Positions 44,823-54,421 of a stretch of DNA of 64,000 nucleotides are shown here, one piece after another. Origin of the DNA: Paraburkholderia guartelaensis (GTDB lineage Bacteria; Pseudomonadota; Gammaproteobacteria; Burkholderiales; Burkholderiaceae); the NCBI RefSeq assembly GCF_004353905.1, contig NZ_SMOD01000005.1:248001-312000 (forward strand), written 5' to 3'. A program made the position numbers and the translations under genes. The notes below the pieces were generated by a model. That model did no database searches and was not told where the DNA came from. It saw only the letters and a list, made by a program, of their open reading frames with translations. Position 1 is the stretch's first letter; every line of letters begins with the position of its first letter.

Positions 44823-46376
44823 ATGGCAGCAGACAAGCTCATCATCTTCGATACGACGTTGCGTGACGGCGAGCAGTCGCCCGGTGCGTCGATGACGAAG
44901 GAAGAGAAAATCCGCATCGCGAAGCAGCTCGAGCGCATGAAGGTCGACATTATCGAAGCCGGCTTCGCAGCCAGCTCGAACGGCGACTTCGACGCGATCC
45001 ACACGATCGCCGGCATGGTGAAGGACAGCACGATCTGCTCGCTCGCCCGCGCGAACGACAAGGACATCCAGCGCGCCGCCGACGCGCTCAAGCCCGCCGA
45101 TCACTTCCGCATCCACACGTTCATCGCCACTTCGGCGCTGCACATGGAGAAGAAGCTTCGCATGTCGCCCGAGCAGGTGCTCGAGCAGGCGAAGCTCGCG
45201 GTGCGCTTCGCACGCAAGTTCACGAACGACGTGGAATTCTCGCCCGAAGACGGCAGCCGTTCGGACATGGACTTCCTGTGCCGCGTGCTCGAAGCCGTGA
45301 TCAATGAAGGCGCGACCACGATCAATATCGCCGATACGGTCGGCTACGGTATTCCCGAGCTGTACGGCAACCTCGTGAAGACGCTGCGCGAGCGCATTCC
45401 GAATTCGGACAAGGCCGTGTTCTCGGTGCACTGCCACAACGACCTCGGCATGGCCGTGGCGAACTCGCTGGCCGGTGTGCAGATCGGCGGTGCGCGTCAG
45501 GTGGAGTGCACGATCAACGGTCTCGGCGAGCGCGCGGGCAACACGTCGCTCGAAGAAATCGTGATGGCCGTGAAGACCCGCAAGGACTACTTCGGCCTCG
45601 ATCTCGGCATCGACACCACGCAGATCGTGCCGGCATCGAAGCTCGTTTCGCAGATCACCGGTTTTGTCGTGCAGCCGAACAAGGCCGTGGTCGGCGCGAA
45701 CGCCTTCGCGCACGCTTCAGGCATCCACCAGGACGGCGTGCTCAAGGCGCGCGACACCTACGAGATCATGCGCGCCGAAGACGTGGGCTGGAGCGCGAAC
45801 AAGATCGTGCTCGGCAAGCTCTCGGGCCGCAACGCGTTCAAGCAGCGTCTGCAGGAACTGGGCATCCAGCTCGACAGCGAAGGCGAACTGAACAACGCGT
45901 TCGCGCGCTTCAAGGAACTGGCCGACCGCAAGTCCGAAATCTTCGACGAAGACATCATCGCGATCGTCACGGAAGAGTCGGCGCAGGCGCAGGATCAGGA
46001 GCACTTCAAGTTCATCTCGCTCGCGCAGCACTCGGAAACGGGTGAGCGTCCGCACGCACGCGTCGTGTTCTCGGCTGACGGCAAGGAAGTGACCGGCGAA
46101 GCCGCGGGCAACGGCCCGGTGGACGCCACGCTCAATGCGATCGAAACCGAAGTGGGCAGCGGCTCGGAGCTTTTGCTGTACTCGGTGAACGCGATCACGA
46201 CGGGCACCCAGGCGCAGGGCGAAGTGACGGTGCGTCTCTCGAAAGCCGGCCGCATCGTCAATGGCGTGGGCACGGATCCGGATATCGTTGCCGCATCGGC
46301 GAAGGCGTATATCTCGGCGCTCAACAAGCTCTACTCGGGCGACAAGGTCAATCCGCAGCGCTCCGAAGCGGTGTAA
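44823..46376 (+). CDS. leuA: 2-Isopropylmalate synthase
   Basis: 517 residues, full length. The catalytic (beta/alpha)8 barrel starts with [16 protein letters not shown], with HCHNDLGMA and NGLGERAGN. The C-terminal LeuA dimerisation/regulatory domain follows (about 390-517). It condenses acetyl-CoA with 2-ketoisovalerate, the first leucine-specific step, and is feedback-inhibited by leucine. TGGAG lies 8 nt before the ATG at 44823. Confidence 0.96.
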   Translation: MAADKLIIFDTTLRDGEQSPGASMTKEEKIRIAKQLERMKVDIIEAGFAASSNGDFDAIHTIAGMVKDSTICSLARANDKDIQRAADALKPADHFRIHTFIATSALHMEKKLRMSPEQVLEQAKLAVRFARKFTNDVEFSPEDGSRSDMDFLCRVLEAVINEGATTINIADTVGYGIPELYGNLVKTLRERIPNSDKAVFSVHCHNDLGMAVANSLAGVQIGGARQVECTINGLGERAGNTSLEEIVMAVKTRKDYFGLDLGIDTTQIVPASKLVSQITGFVVQPNKAVVGANAFAHASGIHQDGVLKARDTYEIMRAEDVGWSANKIVLGKLSGRNAFKQRLQELGIQLDSEGELNNAFARFKELADRKSEIFDEDIIAIVTEESAQAQDQEHFKFISLAQHSETGERPHARVVFSADGKEVTGEAAGNGPVDATLNAIETEVGSGSELLLYSVNAITTGTQAQGEVTVRLSKAGRIVNGVGTDPDIVAASAKAYISALNKLYSGDKVNPQRSEAV

Positions 46377-46415
46377 GCGGTGGCGAGGCTTCTGGCCTCG
46401 CATCGCCCAGCCAAT

Positions 46416-46457
46416 GAAAAACCCCCGGCTCGCAAGAGCGCGGGGGTTTTGTTTTTT
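46416..46457. terminator. Bidirectional terminator between leuA and a lipoprotein gene
   Basis: AAAAACCCCCGG and CGGGGGTTTT flank a CTCGCAAGAG inner hairpin. T-runs occur on both strands (TTTTGTTTTTT on plus, AAAAA on minus). It serves both converging transcripts. Confidence 0.88.
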
Positions 46458-46484
46458 GCTGCGCCGGGGCCACGATCAAAACAA

Positions 46485-47036
46485 TCAGAACAGGCTGCGG
46501 CGATCCGGATCGTGCAGCGGATCGGGCGTCTTCTGCGTGAGCCGCAGAATGCCCTGGTCGTCGAAGTAGAAGCTGTAGAGCATGTACCAGACGTTGTCTT
46601 CGAGGTAGCGGTAGGTCCACGCTTCCTTCTTCATCAGCGGGAAGTAGGAGGTTTCGACCGGGCGGCCGAAGTTGACGAGCACGTCGGTGCGCGTCCATTT
46701 GCCGATTTCCGCGCGATAGAACTCGTTGGGCTGCAGCACCTGGCGCAGGTTCACGACTTTGCCGCTCGCGTCGATGTCGGCGGCGGTGGTGGTTTCGCCC
46801 ATCGGCTGGGTTGGCCACATCAGGCGCTTGCCGCCGTCGGGCAGGTCGTAGGTTTCAGCCGGCGGCCCGAATCGGGCGATCACGGACTGCGCGTCGTCGC
46901 CCGCATGGAATTGCTGCCACGGCTGTGCGCAGCCGGCGAGCGCGAGTGCGCCAACGCCCGCGAGGAGGGCGAGACGCAGGCGGCGCGAGGCGAAGCGTAC
47001 AGGCGTTGCGAGCGAGGTAGATAGGCGCGTGAACAT
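46485..47036 (-). CDS. Outer-membrane-type lipoprotein of unknown function
   Basis: 183 residues from ATG 47036. Signal peptide with lipobox LALAGC (Cys36). The mature part contains GPPAETYDLPDGGKRLMWPTQP, the beginning of a SmpA/BamE-like start of fold (repeated D-x-V-x-x-xFGxP elements: DAQSVIARFGPP and DVLVNFGRP). This resemblance is weak. No enzyme motif. Function unknown. Confidence 0.75.
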   Translation of the reverse strand: MFTRLSTSLATPVRFASRRLRLALLAGVGALALAGCAQPWQQFHAGDDAQSVIARFGPPAETYDLPDGGKRLMWPTQPMGETTTAADIDASGKVVNLRQVLQPNEFYRAEIGKWTRTDVLVNFGRPVETSYFPLMKKEAWTYRYLEDNVWYMLYSFYFDDQGILRLTQKTPDPLHDPDRRSLF

Positions 47037-47215
47037 GATGTCCCCCGATGGCAAGGTTCCAATGACCGCCGTAAATGTGGAACCCTTATTTTGACACGGC
47101 GCGAGGCGCGCGCGGGCCGGGCCTGTCTGCGCAGCGACGGATCTCGGCCTTGCCGTCGCACCGCGTCGCGGCCTATGATCCGCGCTTCGAATGGAAATCC
47201 GGCTGGCATCGAACA

Positions 47216-48523
47216 ATGAGAGAAAAGCGCATAACGGCACGCATGGCGTGTGCGGCGGCGATCATGGTCGCCATGACGGCGCTGGCGGCAGGCCTCGCGG
47301 CCGCAACCGGAGCACGGGCGGATGAGGCGCCGACCGGCAAGCCGATCCAGCTCGCGCTGATCGAAGGCATGTCCGGCCCGTTCGCGGACGCGGGCGCGGC
47401 CGTCGAGCGCAACCTGCGCTTCGGCGTCGAGCGGGTCAATGCGCGCGGCGGCGTCGTGCTGCGTGACGGGGCGCATCCGCTCGAACTGGTGACGCTCGAC
47501 AGCAAGGGCAGCCCCGAGGCGGCGCTCTTGCAGCTGCGTATGGCGCAGGACCGCCACATCGGCTATGTCATGCAGGGCAACAGCTCGGCGGTGGCGGCGG
47601 CGCTCGAGTCGGCGGTCGATCGCCAGGCCGCGCGCGATCCGCAGAACCGCGAGCTCTTCCTCAACTATTCCGCCGACGACCCCGCGCTCACCAACGCGAA
47701 TTGCAGCTTCTGGCATTTCCGCTTCGACGCGCACGCGGGCATGCGCATGGACGCGCTTGCGGACGTGATCGCCGCGGACAAATCGGTGAAGAAGGTGTAT
47801 CTCCTCAACCAGGACTACAGCTTCGGCCATGACGTGAGCACGCTCGCGCGCGCTGCGCTGGCGAAGGACCGCCCGGACATCGCCATCGTCGGCGACGAAT
47901 TCCACCCCATCGGCCGCGTGAAGGACTTCGCGCCTTACATCGCCAAGATTCGCGCCGCGGGCGCCGACGCCGTCATCACCGGAAACTGGGGCAACGACCT
48001 GACGCTGCTCGTGAAGGCCGCGCGCGAGCAGGGCCTCGACACGAAGTTCTACACCTTCTACGGCAACAGCCTGGGCGCGCCGGCGGCGCTGGGCGACGCG
48101 GGCGTGAAGCGCGTGATCGCGGTAGCCGACTGGCATCCGAACGCGGGCGGCGCAGCTTCCGACGCGTGGTACAAGGCGTTCAGGGCGCGCTATCCGGCGG
48201 CCAAGGACGACTACCCGGTGCTGCGCATGTCGATGATGGTGGAAATGCTCGCCCAGGCCATGACGAAGGCGGGCACGGCCGACCCCGAGGCCGTCGCGAA
48301 GGCATTGGAGGGCATGCGCTTCGACAATGGGTTCCACCCCATGTGGATGCGTGCCGACGACCACCAGGTGATCCAGCCCCTTTACGTCATGGAGATGGAC
48401 AAGCAGGGCACGCCCGGCGTGCGCTACGACAACGAGGGTTCCGGCTATGGCTTTCGCACGGTGCTGACGCTCCCCGCGGAGCGCACCGCTCCCGCCACGG
48501 TCTGCCAGATGAAGCGGCCGTGA
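47216..48523 (+). CDS. Branched-chain amino acid-type ABC transporter substrate-binding protein (orphan)
   Basis: 435 residues from ATG 47216 (MREKRITARMACAAAIM). Signal peptide about 1-35 with an ARA-D type cut. Type I periplasmic binding fold of the LivK family (Peripla_BP_6): IQLALIEGMSGPFADAG, LVTLDSKGSPEAALLQ, YLLNQDYSFGHDV, and ADAVITGNWGNDL. No permease or ATPase gene is adjacent, so its transporter is elsewhere or it has a receptor role. Confidence 0.88.
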   Translation: MREKRITARMACAAAIMVAMTALAAGLAAATGARADEAPTGKPIQLALIEGMSGPFADAGAAVERNLRFGVERVNARGGVVLRDGAHPLELVTLDSKGSPEAALLQLRMAQDRHIGYVMQGNSSAVAAALESAVDRQAARDPQNRELFLNYSADDPALTNANCSFWHFRFDAHAGMRMDALADVIAADKSVKKVYLLNQDYSFGHDVSTLARAALAKDRPDIAIVGDEFHPIGRVKDFAPYIAKIRAAGADAVITGNWGNDLTLLVKAAREQGLDTKFYTFYGNSLGAPAALGDAGVKRVIAVADWHPNAGGAASDAWYKAFRARYPAAKDDYPVLRMSMMVEMLAQAMTKAGTADPEAVAKALEGMRFDNGFHPMWMRADDHQVIQPLYVMEMDKQGTPGVRYDNEGSGYGFRTVLTLPAERTAPATVCQMKRP

Positions 48524-48563
48524 GGGTGCTCCTTACAAGCGGTTTCGCGGCAAATCGGGGCTG

Positions 48564-48572
48564 TGCTACAAT
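48564..48572 (+). promoter_or_regulatory. Extended -10 promoter of rpsO
   Basis: TG-C-TACAAT (48564-48572) is an extended -10 element with no good -35. The predicted start (about 48579) begins a 99-nt leader. Confidence 0.55.
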
Positions 48573-48578
48573 ACGCCC

Positions 48579-48647
48579 CTTGTCGCGAACCTGCGGCAAG
48601 ACAATCAAGCAGTAAGAACCAAGCCACGGCACGGCCTTTCTTCCGTG
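48579..48647 (+). promoter_or_regulatory. rpsO leader with two hairpins (candidate S15 autoregulation site)
   Basis: CTTGTCGC (48579-48586) pairs with GCGGCAAG (48593-48600) with one internal U.G wobble next to G-C, the type of motif S15 reads in 16S rRNA. A second helix CACGG/CCGTG is at 48625-48629 and 48643-48647. SD AAAGGA lies at 48664-48669. Confidence 0.4.
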
Positions 48648-48677
48648 ACCGCTCGTTTGTTTTAAAGGAAAAGCAAA

Positions 48678-48947
48678 ATGTCCGTAGCAGATATCAAGAA
48701 GTCCGACGTCGTCGCGCAATTCGCGCGCGGCACCAACGACACGGGTTCGCCCGAAGTTCAGGTTGCACTCCTGACGTCGCGTATCAACGAACTGACTGGC
48801 CACTTCAAGTCGCACGCGAAGGACCACCACAGCCGCCGCGGTCTGCTGCGCATGGTGAGCCGCCGCCGTAAGCTGCTCGACTACCTGAAGGGCAAGGACG
48901 CTGATCGTTACCGCGCGCTGATCGAGAAGCTGGGTCTGCGTAAGTAA
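48678..48947 (+). CDS. rpsO: 30S ribosomal protein S15
   Basis: 89 residues, exact family length. S15 motifs [25 protein letters not shown] and [22 protein letters not shown] are present. It binds the 16S rRNA central domain early in 30S assembly and usually represses its own mRNA. pnp follows, the conserved rpsO-pnp order, after a terminator. Confidence 0.98.
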   Translation: MSVADIKKSDVVAQFARGTNDTGSPEVQVALLTSRINELTGHFKSHAKDHHSRRGLLRMVSRRRKLLDYLKGKDADRYRALIEKLGLRK

Positions 48948-48966
48948 TCGGAAGGTCTTCCGCAAA

Positions 48967-49006
48967 GATGCCTGTGTCAGTTCCACTGATGCAGGCATTT
49001 TGTTTT
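48967..49006 (+). terminator. Rho-independent terminator after rpsO
   Basis: GATGCCTG-tg-TCAG pairs with CTGA-t-GCAGGCATTTT, a two-part stem with loop TTCCA and a TTTTGTTTTT tail. Confidence 0.88.
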
Positions 49007-49311
49007 TGAACGGTGCGCTTCATGCTGCTTTTCAAGCTGTTTTGATGCGATAAACACCGGTTCGGAACACAAGGCAACACCACGTAGCACCAGCAGTACA
49101 AGCAGCAGGGCCGGGCCTCGGGGCAGAGCTTTGTGTCATTCCAGCAGATCGTGCGCGGCGATGCGTCACAGCCGCACGGCAACAGTTTCGCAATCTCGCG
49201 ATTCGCTGGAATGGCATAACACTCCTCTTCCTGCGCGGTGCCGGAACCTGTCTTGCCGCATCGTCCGCGTGTGCGGGCGGCGCATAACAAATGAGTAAGG
49301 AGTGAGTGACC
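49007..49311 (+). other. pnp 5' leader region
   Basis: 305 nt without a gene. It contains the long imperfect stem-loop at 49137-49213. SD AAGGAG (49298-49303) is 8 nt before the pnp ATG. Confidence 0.5.
49137..49213 (+). other. Long stem-loop in the pnp leader
   Basis: CATTCCAGC (49137-49145) is a perfect reverse complement of GCTGGAATG (49205-49213). Inside, past an A/C mismatch, GATCG pairs with CGATT with one wobble. The 77-nt extended helix resembles the RNase III-cut hairpin of E. coli pnp used in PNPase autoregulation. Homology is by position, not sequence. Confidence 0.5.
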
Positions 49312-51459
49312 ATGACCATGTTCAATAAAGTCGTGAAGGAATTCAAATGGGGCCAGCACAACGTGCGCCTCGAAACGGGTGAGATCGCCCGTCAGGCCAG
49401 CGGTGCTGTCATCGTCGACGTCGAAGACACCGTCGTGCTCGCGACCGTCGTTGGCGCGAAGACCGCCAAGCCGGGTCAGGACTTCTTCCCGCTCACCGTC
49501 GACTACATCGAAAAGACCTATTCGGCCGGCAAGATCCCGGGCGGCTTCTTCCGCCGCGAAGGCCGTCCGTCGGAAGGCGAGACGCTCATCTCGCGCCTGA
49601 TCGACCGCCCGCTGCGTCCGCTCTTCCCGGAAGGCTATTACAACGAAGTCCAGGTCGTGATCCACGTCCTGTCGATCAACCCGGAAGTCCCGGCTGACAT
49701 CCCCGCGCTGATCGGCGCGTCGGCTGCGCTGGCGATCTCGGGTCTGCCGTTCAACGGCCCGGTGGGCGCCGCACGCGTGGCCTACATCAACAACGAGTAC
49801 GTGCTCAATCCGACGCGCGCGCAGATCAAGGAATCGCGCCTCGACCTCGTCGTGGCCGGTACCGAGCGCGCCGTGCTGATGGTGGAATCGGAAGCCGACC
49901 AGCTGCCGGAAGACGTGATGCTCGGCGCGGTCGTGTTCGGCCACGAGCAGATGCAAACGGCCATCGACGCGATCCACGAACTGGTTCGTGACGGCGGCAA
50001 GCCCGAGTGGGACTGGACGCCGGCGCCGAAGGACGAAGCGCTCATCGCGCGCGTCACGGCCATCGCCAACGAAAACCTGCTCGCCGCGTACCAACTGCGT
50101 GACAAGCAACAGCGTTCGACCAAGCTGAAGGAAGTCTACGCAGCGACGTCGGCCAAGCTCGAAGAAGAAGCGGCTGCGGCCGGCACGACGGCGGCCGACA
50201 AGGCCACGGTCGGCAACATCGTGTTCGACCTCGAAGCGAAGATCGTCCGTTCGCAGATCCTGAACGGCGAGCCGCGTATCGACGGCCGCGACACGCGCAC
50301 GGTTCGCCCGATCGAGATCCGCACGGGCGTGCTGCCGCGCACCCACGGTTCGGCGCTCTTCACGCGCGGCGAAACGCAGGCGCTGGTTGTCGCGACGCTC
50401 GGCACCAAGGGCGACGAGCAGATCATCGACGCGCTCGAAGGCGAGTACCGCGACCGCTTCATGCTCCACTACAACATGCCCCCGTTCGCGACCGGCGAAA
50501 CGGGCCGTGTTGGCTCGCCCAAGCGCCGTGAAATCGGCCACGGCCGTCTCGCCAAGCGCGCGCTCGTCGCGTGCCTGCCGAGCGCCGAAGAGTTCGGCTA
50601 CTCGATCCGCGTCGTTTCGGAAATCACCGAGTCGAACGGTTCGTCGTCGATGGCTTCGGTGTGCGGCGGCTGCCTCGCGCTGATGGACGCCGGCGTGCCG
50701 ATGAAGGCGCACGTCGCCGGTATCGCGATGGGCCTGATCCTCGAAGGCAACAAGTTCGCCGTGCTGACCGACATCCTCGGCGACGAAGATCACCTCGGCG
50801 ACATGGACTTCAAGGTTGCGGGTACGGAAGCTGGCGTGACCGCGCTGCAGATGGACATCAAGATCCAGGGCATCACGAAGGAAATCATGCAGGTCGCGCT
50901 CGCACAGGCGAAGGAAGGCCGCATGCATATCCTCGGCAAGATGACCTCGGCTGTGTCGGGCGTGAACACCGAACTGTCGGCGTACGCTCCGCGCATGATC
51001 ACCATCAAGATCAACCCGGAAAAGATCCGCGACGTGATCGGCAAGGGCGGTTCGGTGATCCGCGCGCTGACGGAAGAAACCGGCACGACCATCGACATCT
51101 CCGACGACGGCGTCGTGACCATCGCTTCGACGTCGAGCGAAGGCATGGCCGAAGCGAAGAAGCGCATCGAAAACATCACGGCCGAAATCGAAGTGGGCCA
51201 GGTGTACGAAGGCGCGGTCCTCAAGCTGCTGGACTTCGGCGCGATCGTGAACCTGCTGCCGGGCAAGGATGGTCTGCTGCACATCTCCGAGATCGCCAAT
51301 GAGCGCATCAAGGACATCAACGACTATCTGAAGGAAGGCCAGGTCGTGAAGGTCAAGGTCATCCAGACGGACGAGAAGGGCCGCGTGCGCCTGTCCGCCA
51401 AGGCGCTGCTCAACGAGCAGGCGAATGGCGGCGCACCGCAAGGCGAGCCGCAGCAGTAA
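49312..51459 (+). CDS. pnp: Polynucleotide phosphorylase
   Basis: 715 residues from ATG 49312 ([20 protein letters not shown]); a GTG at 49306 in frame is rejected because AAGGAG spacing (8 nt) fits 49312. Two RNase PH domains, then KH ([18 protein letters not shown]) and S1 ([16 protein letters not shown]). It is the phosphorolytic 3'-5' exoribonuclease of mRNA decay, with poly(A)-like tailing activity. Confidence 0.98.
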   Translation: MTMFNKVVKEFKWGQHNVRLETGEIARQASGAVIVDVEDTVVLATVVGAKTAKPGQDFFPLTVDYIEKTYSAGKIPGGFFRREGRPSEGETLISRLIDRPLRPLFPEGYYNEVQVVIHVLSINPEVPADIPALIGASAALAISGLPFNGPVGAARVAYINNEYVLNPTRAQIKESRLDLVVAGTERAVLMVESEADQLPEDVMLGAVVFGHEQMQTAIDAIHELVRDGGKPEWDWTPAPKDEALIARVTAIANENLLAAYQLRDKQQRSTKLKEVYAATSAKLEEEAAAAGTTAADKATVGNIVFDLEAKIVRSQILNGEPRIDGRDTRTVRPIEIRTGVLPRTHGSALFTRGETQALVVATLGTKGDEQIIDALEGEYRDRFMLHYNMPPFATGETGRVGSPKRREIGHGRLAKRALVACLPSAEEFGYSIRVVSEITESNGSSSMASVCGGCLALMDAGVPMKAHVAGIAMGLILEGNKFAVLTDILGDEDHLGDMDFKVAGTEAGVTALQMDIKIQGITKEIMQVALAQAKEGRMHILGKMTSAVSGVNTELSAYAPRMITIKINPEKIRDVIGKGGSVIRALTEETGTTIDISDDGVVTIASTSSEGMAEAKKRIENITAEIEVGQVYEGAVLKLLDFGAIVNLLPGKDGLLHISEIANERIKDINDYLKEGQVVKVKVIQTDEKGRVRLSAKALLNEQANGGAPQGEPQQ

Positions 51460-51472
51460 AGCGGTAAGCTCC

Positions 51473-51510
51473 AACGGCCGGCACGTGCAAAACGCGCCGG
51501 CCGTTTTTTA
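51473..51510 (+). terminator. Rho-independent terminator after pnp
   Basis: AACGGCCGGC pairs with GCCGGCCGTT around ACGTGCAAAACGC and is followed by TTTTTT. It lies 14 nt after the pnp stop. Confidence 0.92.
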
Positions 51511-51603
51511 TGACAATGAGGGTGAATGGCAGTGCGCATGCGTCAATCAGGTCGCGTGCGCAGCGCCATCCAGACGGGGCGCGAAGCGCTGAGGAGACGC
51601 GAG

Positions 51604-52620
51604 ATGAAGGCAGTCGAGATTACGGAATTCGGTGCGCCGGACGTGCTCAAGCTGGCCGAACGGCCAACCCCCGAGCCGAAGGCTGGCGAAGTGCTGATCA
51701 AGGTGAGCGCCTCGGGCGTGAACCGTCCCGATGTGTTCCAGCGCAAGGGCTCGTATGCGCCGCCGCCGGGCATTTCCGATCTGCCGGGGCTCGAGGTGGC
51801 GGGCGAGATCGTCGGCGGCTCGATCGACGAGAAGAACAATCCGTTTGGCCTCAAGATTGGCGATCGCGTGTGCGCGCTGATCGCGGGCGGCGGTTACGCC
51901 GAATACGCGGTCGCGCCGCTCGGGCAATGTCTGCCGGTGCCGAAGGGCCTCACCGATGTCGAGGCGGCCTCGCTGCCCGAAACGTTCTTCACGGTCTGGA
52001 GCAACGTATTCCAGCGCGCCTACCTCGGCCAGGGCGAGGGCGGCGAGAACGAGACGCTGCTCGTGCAGGGCGGCTCGAGCGGCATCGGCGTGACGGCGAT
52101 CCAGATCGCGCATGCCCTTGGCTTTCGCGTGTTCGCCACGGCCGGCTCGGACGACAAGTGCCACGCCTGTGAGGCGCTCGGCGCCGACCGCGCCATCAAC
52201 TACCGCACCAGCGATTTCGTGGAGGTCGTGAAGGCGCTCACGAACGACCGCGGCGTCGACGTGATTCTCGACATGGTGGCCGGCGGCTATGTGGCGCGCG
52301 AGCTTTCCGCGCTGGCGACCGGTGGCCGCATCGTCATCATCGCCACGCTCGGCGGCTCCAAGGCCGAACTCAACATGGGCGAAATCCTGCGCCGCCGGCT
52401 TACGGTGACCGGTTCGACGCTGCGTGCGCGGTCCGTGGAATTCAAGGCCCAGATCGCTCAGGAACTCAAGGCGAAGGTCTGGCCCCTGATCGAAGAGGGT
52501 CGCATCAAGCCCGTCGTGTTCCGCGTATTTCCCGCCGCGCAGGCCGCCGAGGCCCATGCGTTGATGGAAAGCAGCGAGCATGTCGGCAAGATCATGCTCG
52601 ACTGGAACAGCGCGGCCTGA
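51604..52620 (+). CDS. NAD(P)H quinone oxidoreductase (PIG3-type, MDR superfamily)
   Basis: 338 residues from ATG 51604 with GAGGAGA upstream (51591). GroES-like N-domain (GVNRPDVFQRKGSYAPPPG) and Rossmann domain with GGSSGIGVTAIQIAHALGF. The closest resemblance is TP53I3/PIG3-like quinone reductases. Probably reduces quinones using NADPH. No zinc site. Confidence 0.88.
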   Translation: MKAVEITEFGAPDVLKLAERPTPEPKAGEVLIKVSASGVNRPDVFQRKGSYAPPPGISDLPGLEVAGEIVGGSIDEKNNPFGLKIGDRVCALIAGGGYAEYAVAPLGQCLPVPKGLTDVEAASLPETFFTVWSNVFQRAYLGQGEGGENETLLVQGGSSGIGVTAIQIAHALGFRVFATAGSDDKCHACEALGADRAINYRTSDFVEVVKALTNDRGVDVILDMVAGGYVARELSALATGGRIVIIATLGGSKAELNMGEILRRRLTVTGSTLRARSVEFKAQIAQELKAKVWPLIEEGRIKPVVFRVFPAAQAAEAHALMESSEHVGKIMLDWNSAA

Positions 52621-52705
52621 CGGCGCATCGGCACGAGCGACCCGCTCGTGCTTGATTTTTCGGGATTTTTTTCGCGTATTTTTTGTGCATCGCGGGCGGA
52701 GCGGT

Positions 52706-52735
52706 TTGACCCGCCTGGATTTCACGCAGTAAAAT
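52706..52735 (+). promoter_or_regulatory. tpiA promoter
   Basis: TTGACC (52706-52711), 18-nt spacer, TAAAAT (52730-52735). The start site would be about 30 nt before ATG 52774. A preceding T-rich stretch (52652-52685) may act as an upstream element. Confidence 0.68.
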
Positions 52736-52773
52736 TATGTGTTTTGCGTCCGCTTTTAACAGCAACCGGAACA

Positions 52774-53556
52774 ATGACGAAACAACGATCGAAGCTCGTA
52801 GTCGGTAACTGGAAGATGCATGGCCGCCTCGCGGCCAATGCGGCACTGCTAGAAGGCGTCGCGCGCGGCGCGCAGGCGCTCCCTTCGGACGTGCACGTCG
52901 GCGTGTGCGTGCCGTTCCCGTATCTCGCGCAGGCGCAGGCGCTGCTCGGCGGCAGCCGGGTTCAGTGGGGCGCGCAAGACATTTCGGCGCACGAGCAGGG
53001 TGCCTACACGGGCGAAGTCGCGGCAGGCATGGTCGCCGACTTCGAAGCCACGTTTGCGATCGTTGGTCACTCGGAGCGCCGCGCATACCACGGCGAAAGC
53101 TCCGAATTCGTCGCTGTGAAGACGCAGCGCGCGCTTGCAGCGGGTCTCACGCCTATCGTCTGCGTGGGTGAGACGCTCGAAGAGCGCGAGTCGGGCGCGA
53201 CCGAGCGCGTGGTCGGCGCACAGATCGACGCCGTGCTGGCCGTCCTGTCGGCCGAAGAGGCGGCGCGTATCGTCGTCGCTTACGAGCCTGTCTGGGCGAT
53301 CGGCACGGGCAAGAGCGCGAGCTCGGAGCAGGCTCAGCAGGTGCATGCATTCCTGCGCGCACGCCTCGCCGCCAAGGCCGCGCAGGTGGCGGACGTGCCG
53401 CTGCTCTACGGCGGCAGCGTGAAGCCGGAAAATGCGGCGGAGCTCTTCCGTCAGGCCGACATCGACGGCGGCCTGATCGGCGGTGCGTCGCTGAAAGAGG
53501 GTGATTTCCTCGCGATCTGCGTGGCCGCTACGGCGGGCGCCAGCGTCGCGAGCTAA
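52774..53556 (+). CDS. tpiA: Triosephosphate isomerase
   Basis: 260 residues from ATG 52774 ([17 protein letters not shown]). Catalytic Lys in NWKMHG (residue about 14), His in IVGHSERR (about 97), Glu in [12 protein letters not shown] (about 171) and phosphate loop GGSVKPENA are intact. It interconverts DHAP and glyceraldehyde 3-phosphate. secG follows. Confidence 0.98.
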   Translation: MTKQRSKLVVGNWKMHGRLAANAALLEGVARGAQALPSDVHVGVCVPFPYLAQAQALLGGSRVQWGAQDISAHEQGAYTGEVAAGMVADFEATFAIVGHSERRAYHGESSEFVAVKTQRALAAGLTPIVCVGETLEERESGATERVVGAQIDAVLAVLSAEEAARIVVAYEPVWAIGTGKSASSEQAQQVHAFLRARLAAKAAQVADVPLLYGGSVKPENAAELFRQADIDGGLIGGASLKEGDFLAICVAATAGASVAS

Positions 53557-53657
53557 AGGCTTGCGCACGAAGCATTCGAAATAAAACGCGTCGTGCGGGC
53601 TGCTTATGCGTCTGCTCCGGGAGGGGCGGACGTTCAACCAGGACTCAGGTGAGTGTG

Positions 53658-54062
53658 ATGCTGTATTTGAAAACGTTGATTATCGTCGTCCAGCTTCTGT
53701 CGGCACTCGGGGTGATTGGCCTCGTCTTGCTGCAGCACGGCAAAGGCGCAGACATGGGCGCTGCTTTCGGCAGCGGCGCGTCGGGCAGCCTGTTCGGCGC
53801 GAGCGGTTCCGCGAACTTCCTTTCGCGTACTACCGCAGTTCTTGCAACGGTGTTTTTCTGCTCCACCCTTGCGTTAACTTACCTGGGGTCGTATCATGCG
53901 AAGCCTTCGGCGGGCGTGCTTGGCGCTTCGGTTCCAGCCCCGGTCGTAGCCTCGGCGCCGGCAGCTTCGGCGCCGGTTGCATCTGCTCCTGGCGCATCCG
54001 CTCCGGCGGCGGCTTCGCCGGCTGCAGCAGCCTCGCAACCTGGCAACGACGTTCCGAAATAA
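53658..54062 (+). CDS. secG: Preprotein translocase subunit SecG
   Basis: 134 residues from ATG 53658; a GTG at 53649 in frame would add three residues. Two transmembrane helices and the SecG cytosolic loop QHGKGADMGAAFGSGASG, LFGASGSANFLSR are intact. The C-terminal about 45 residues are low complexity (repeated ASAP/ASAPV units) and absent from E. coli SecG. It assists SecYE in protein translocation. Confidence 0.95.
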   Translation: MLYLKTLIIVVQLLSALGVIGLVLLQHGKGADMGAAFGSGASGSLFGASGSANFLSRTTAVLATVFFCSTLALTYLGSYHAKPSAGVLGASVPAPVVASAPAASAPVASAPGASAPAAASPAAAASQPGNDVPK

Positions 54063-54070
54063 GATTGAAA

Positions 54071-54109
54071 AACTTGTTTTGTGCGTTGAACAACGAACGG
54101 AAACAAGTT
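54071..54109 (+). repeat. Inverted repeat overlapping the tRNA-Leu promoter
   Basis: AACTTGTTT (54071-54079) and AAACAAGTT (54101-54109) are perfect reverse complements, with GTTG/CAAC inside. The repeat covers the -35 and reaches the -10 of the tRNA promoter. It may be the secG terminator arm or an operator. Confidence 0.5.
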
Positions 54110-54114
54110 AGAAT
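54086..54114 (+). promoter_or_regulatory. tRNA-Leu promoter
   Basis: TTGAAC (54086-54091), 17 nt, TAGAAT (54109-54114). The start would be about 52 nt before the mature tRNA. Confidence 0.65.
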
Positions 54115-54172
54115 CTAGGTCTTGAAGCGATTCGCGGGTTGCAAGATTTTGTTGTCCCGGATTGCATGTAGT

Positions 54173-54257
54173 GCCGACGTGGTGAAATTGGTAGACACGC
54201 TATCTTGAGGGGGTAGTGGCGAAAGCTGTGCGAGTTCGAGTCTCGCCGTCGGCACCA
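54173..54257 (+). tRNA. tRNA-Leu(GAG)
   Basis: 85 nt with encoded CCA. Acceptor GCCGACG/CGTCGGC, D-arm with AATTGGTAGACACGC, anticodon stem CTATC/GGTAG with loop TTGAGGG giving anticodon GAG, long class II variable arm, and T-loop TTCGAGT. It reads CUC and CUU leucine codons. A terminator follows at 54266. Confidence 0.96.
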
Positions 54258-54265
54258 ATGTTATC

Positions 54266-54309
54266 TAAAAAATGCCAGCCGCTTGCTTCAGCTTCGGCTG
54301 GCATTTTTG
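54266..54309 (+). terminator. Terminator after tRNA-Leu
   Basis: AAAAATGCCAGCC and the matching GGCTGGCATTTTT are separated by a loop; T-run at 54304-54308. It separates the tRNA from the nuo operon. Confidence 0.88.
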
Positions 54310-54421
54310 CTTCTTACGTCGTGTTCGTCTTCTGTTCGCAGCGCGAAGTACGTGAAGTGATTCCCGCGGAGCGATGCAAGTTCCAGCGGAACCTCAGAAC
54401 CAACCGATATAGAGGATAGCC

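Noticed and set aside
49306..49311. GTG at 49306 as the pnp start
   Set aside because: AAGGAG is only 2 nt away from it, while ATG 49312 has proper spacing and family-typical N-terminus.
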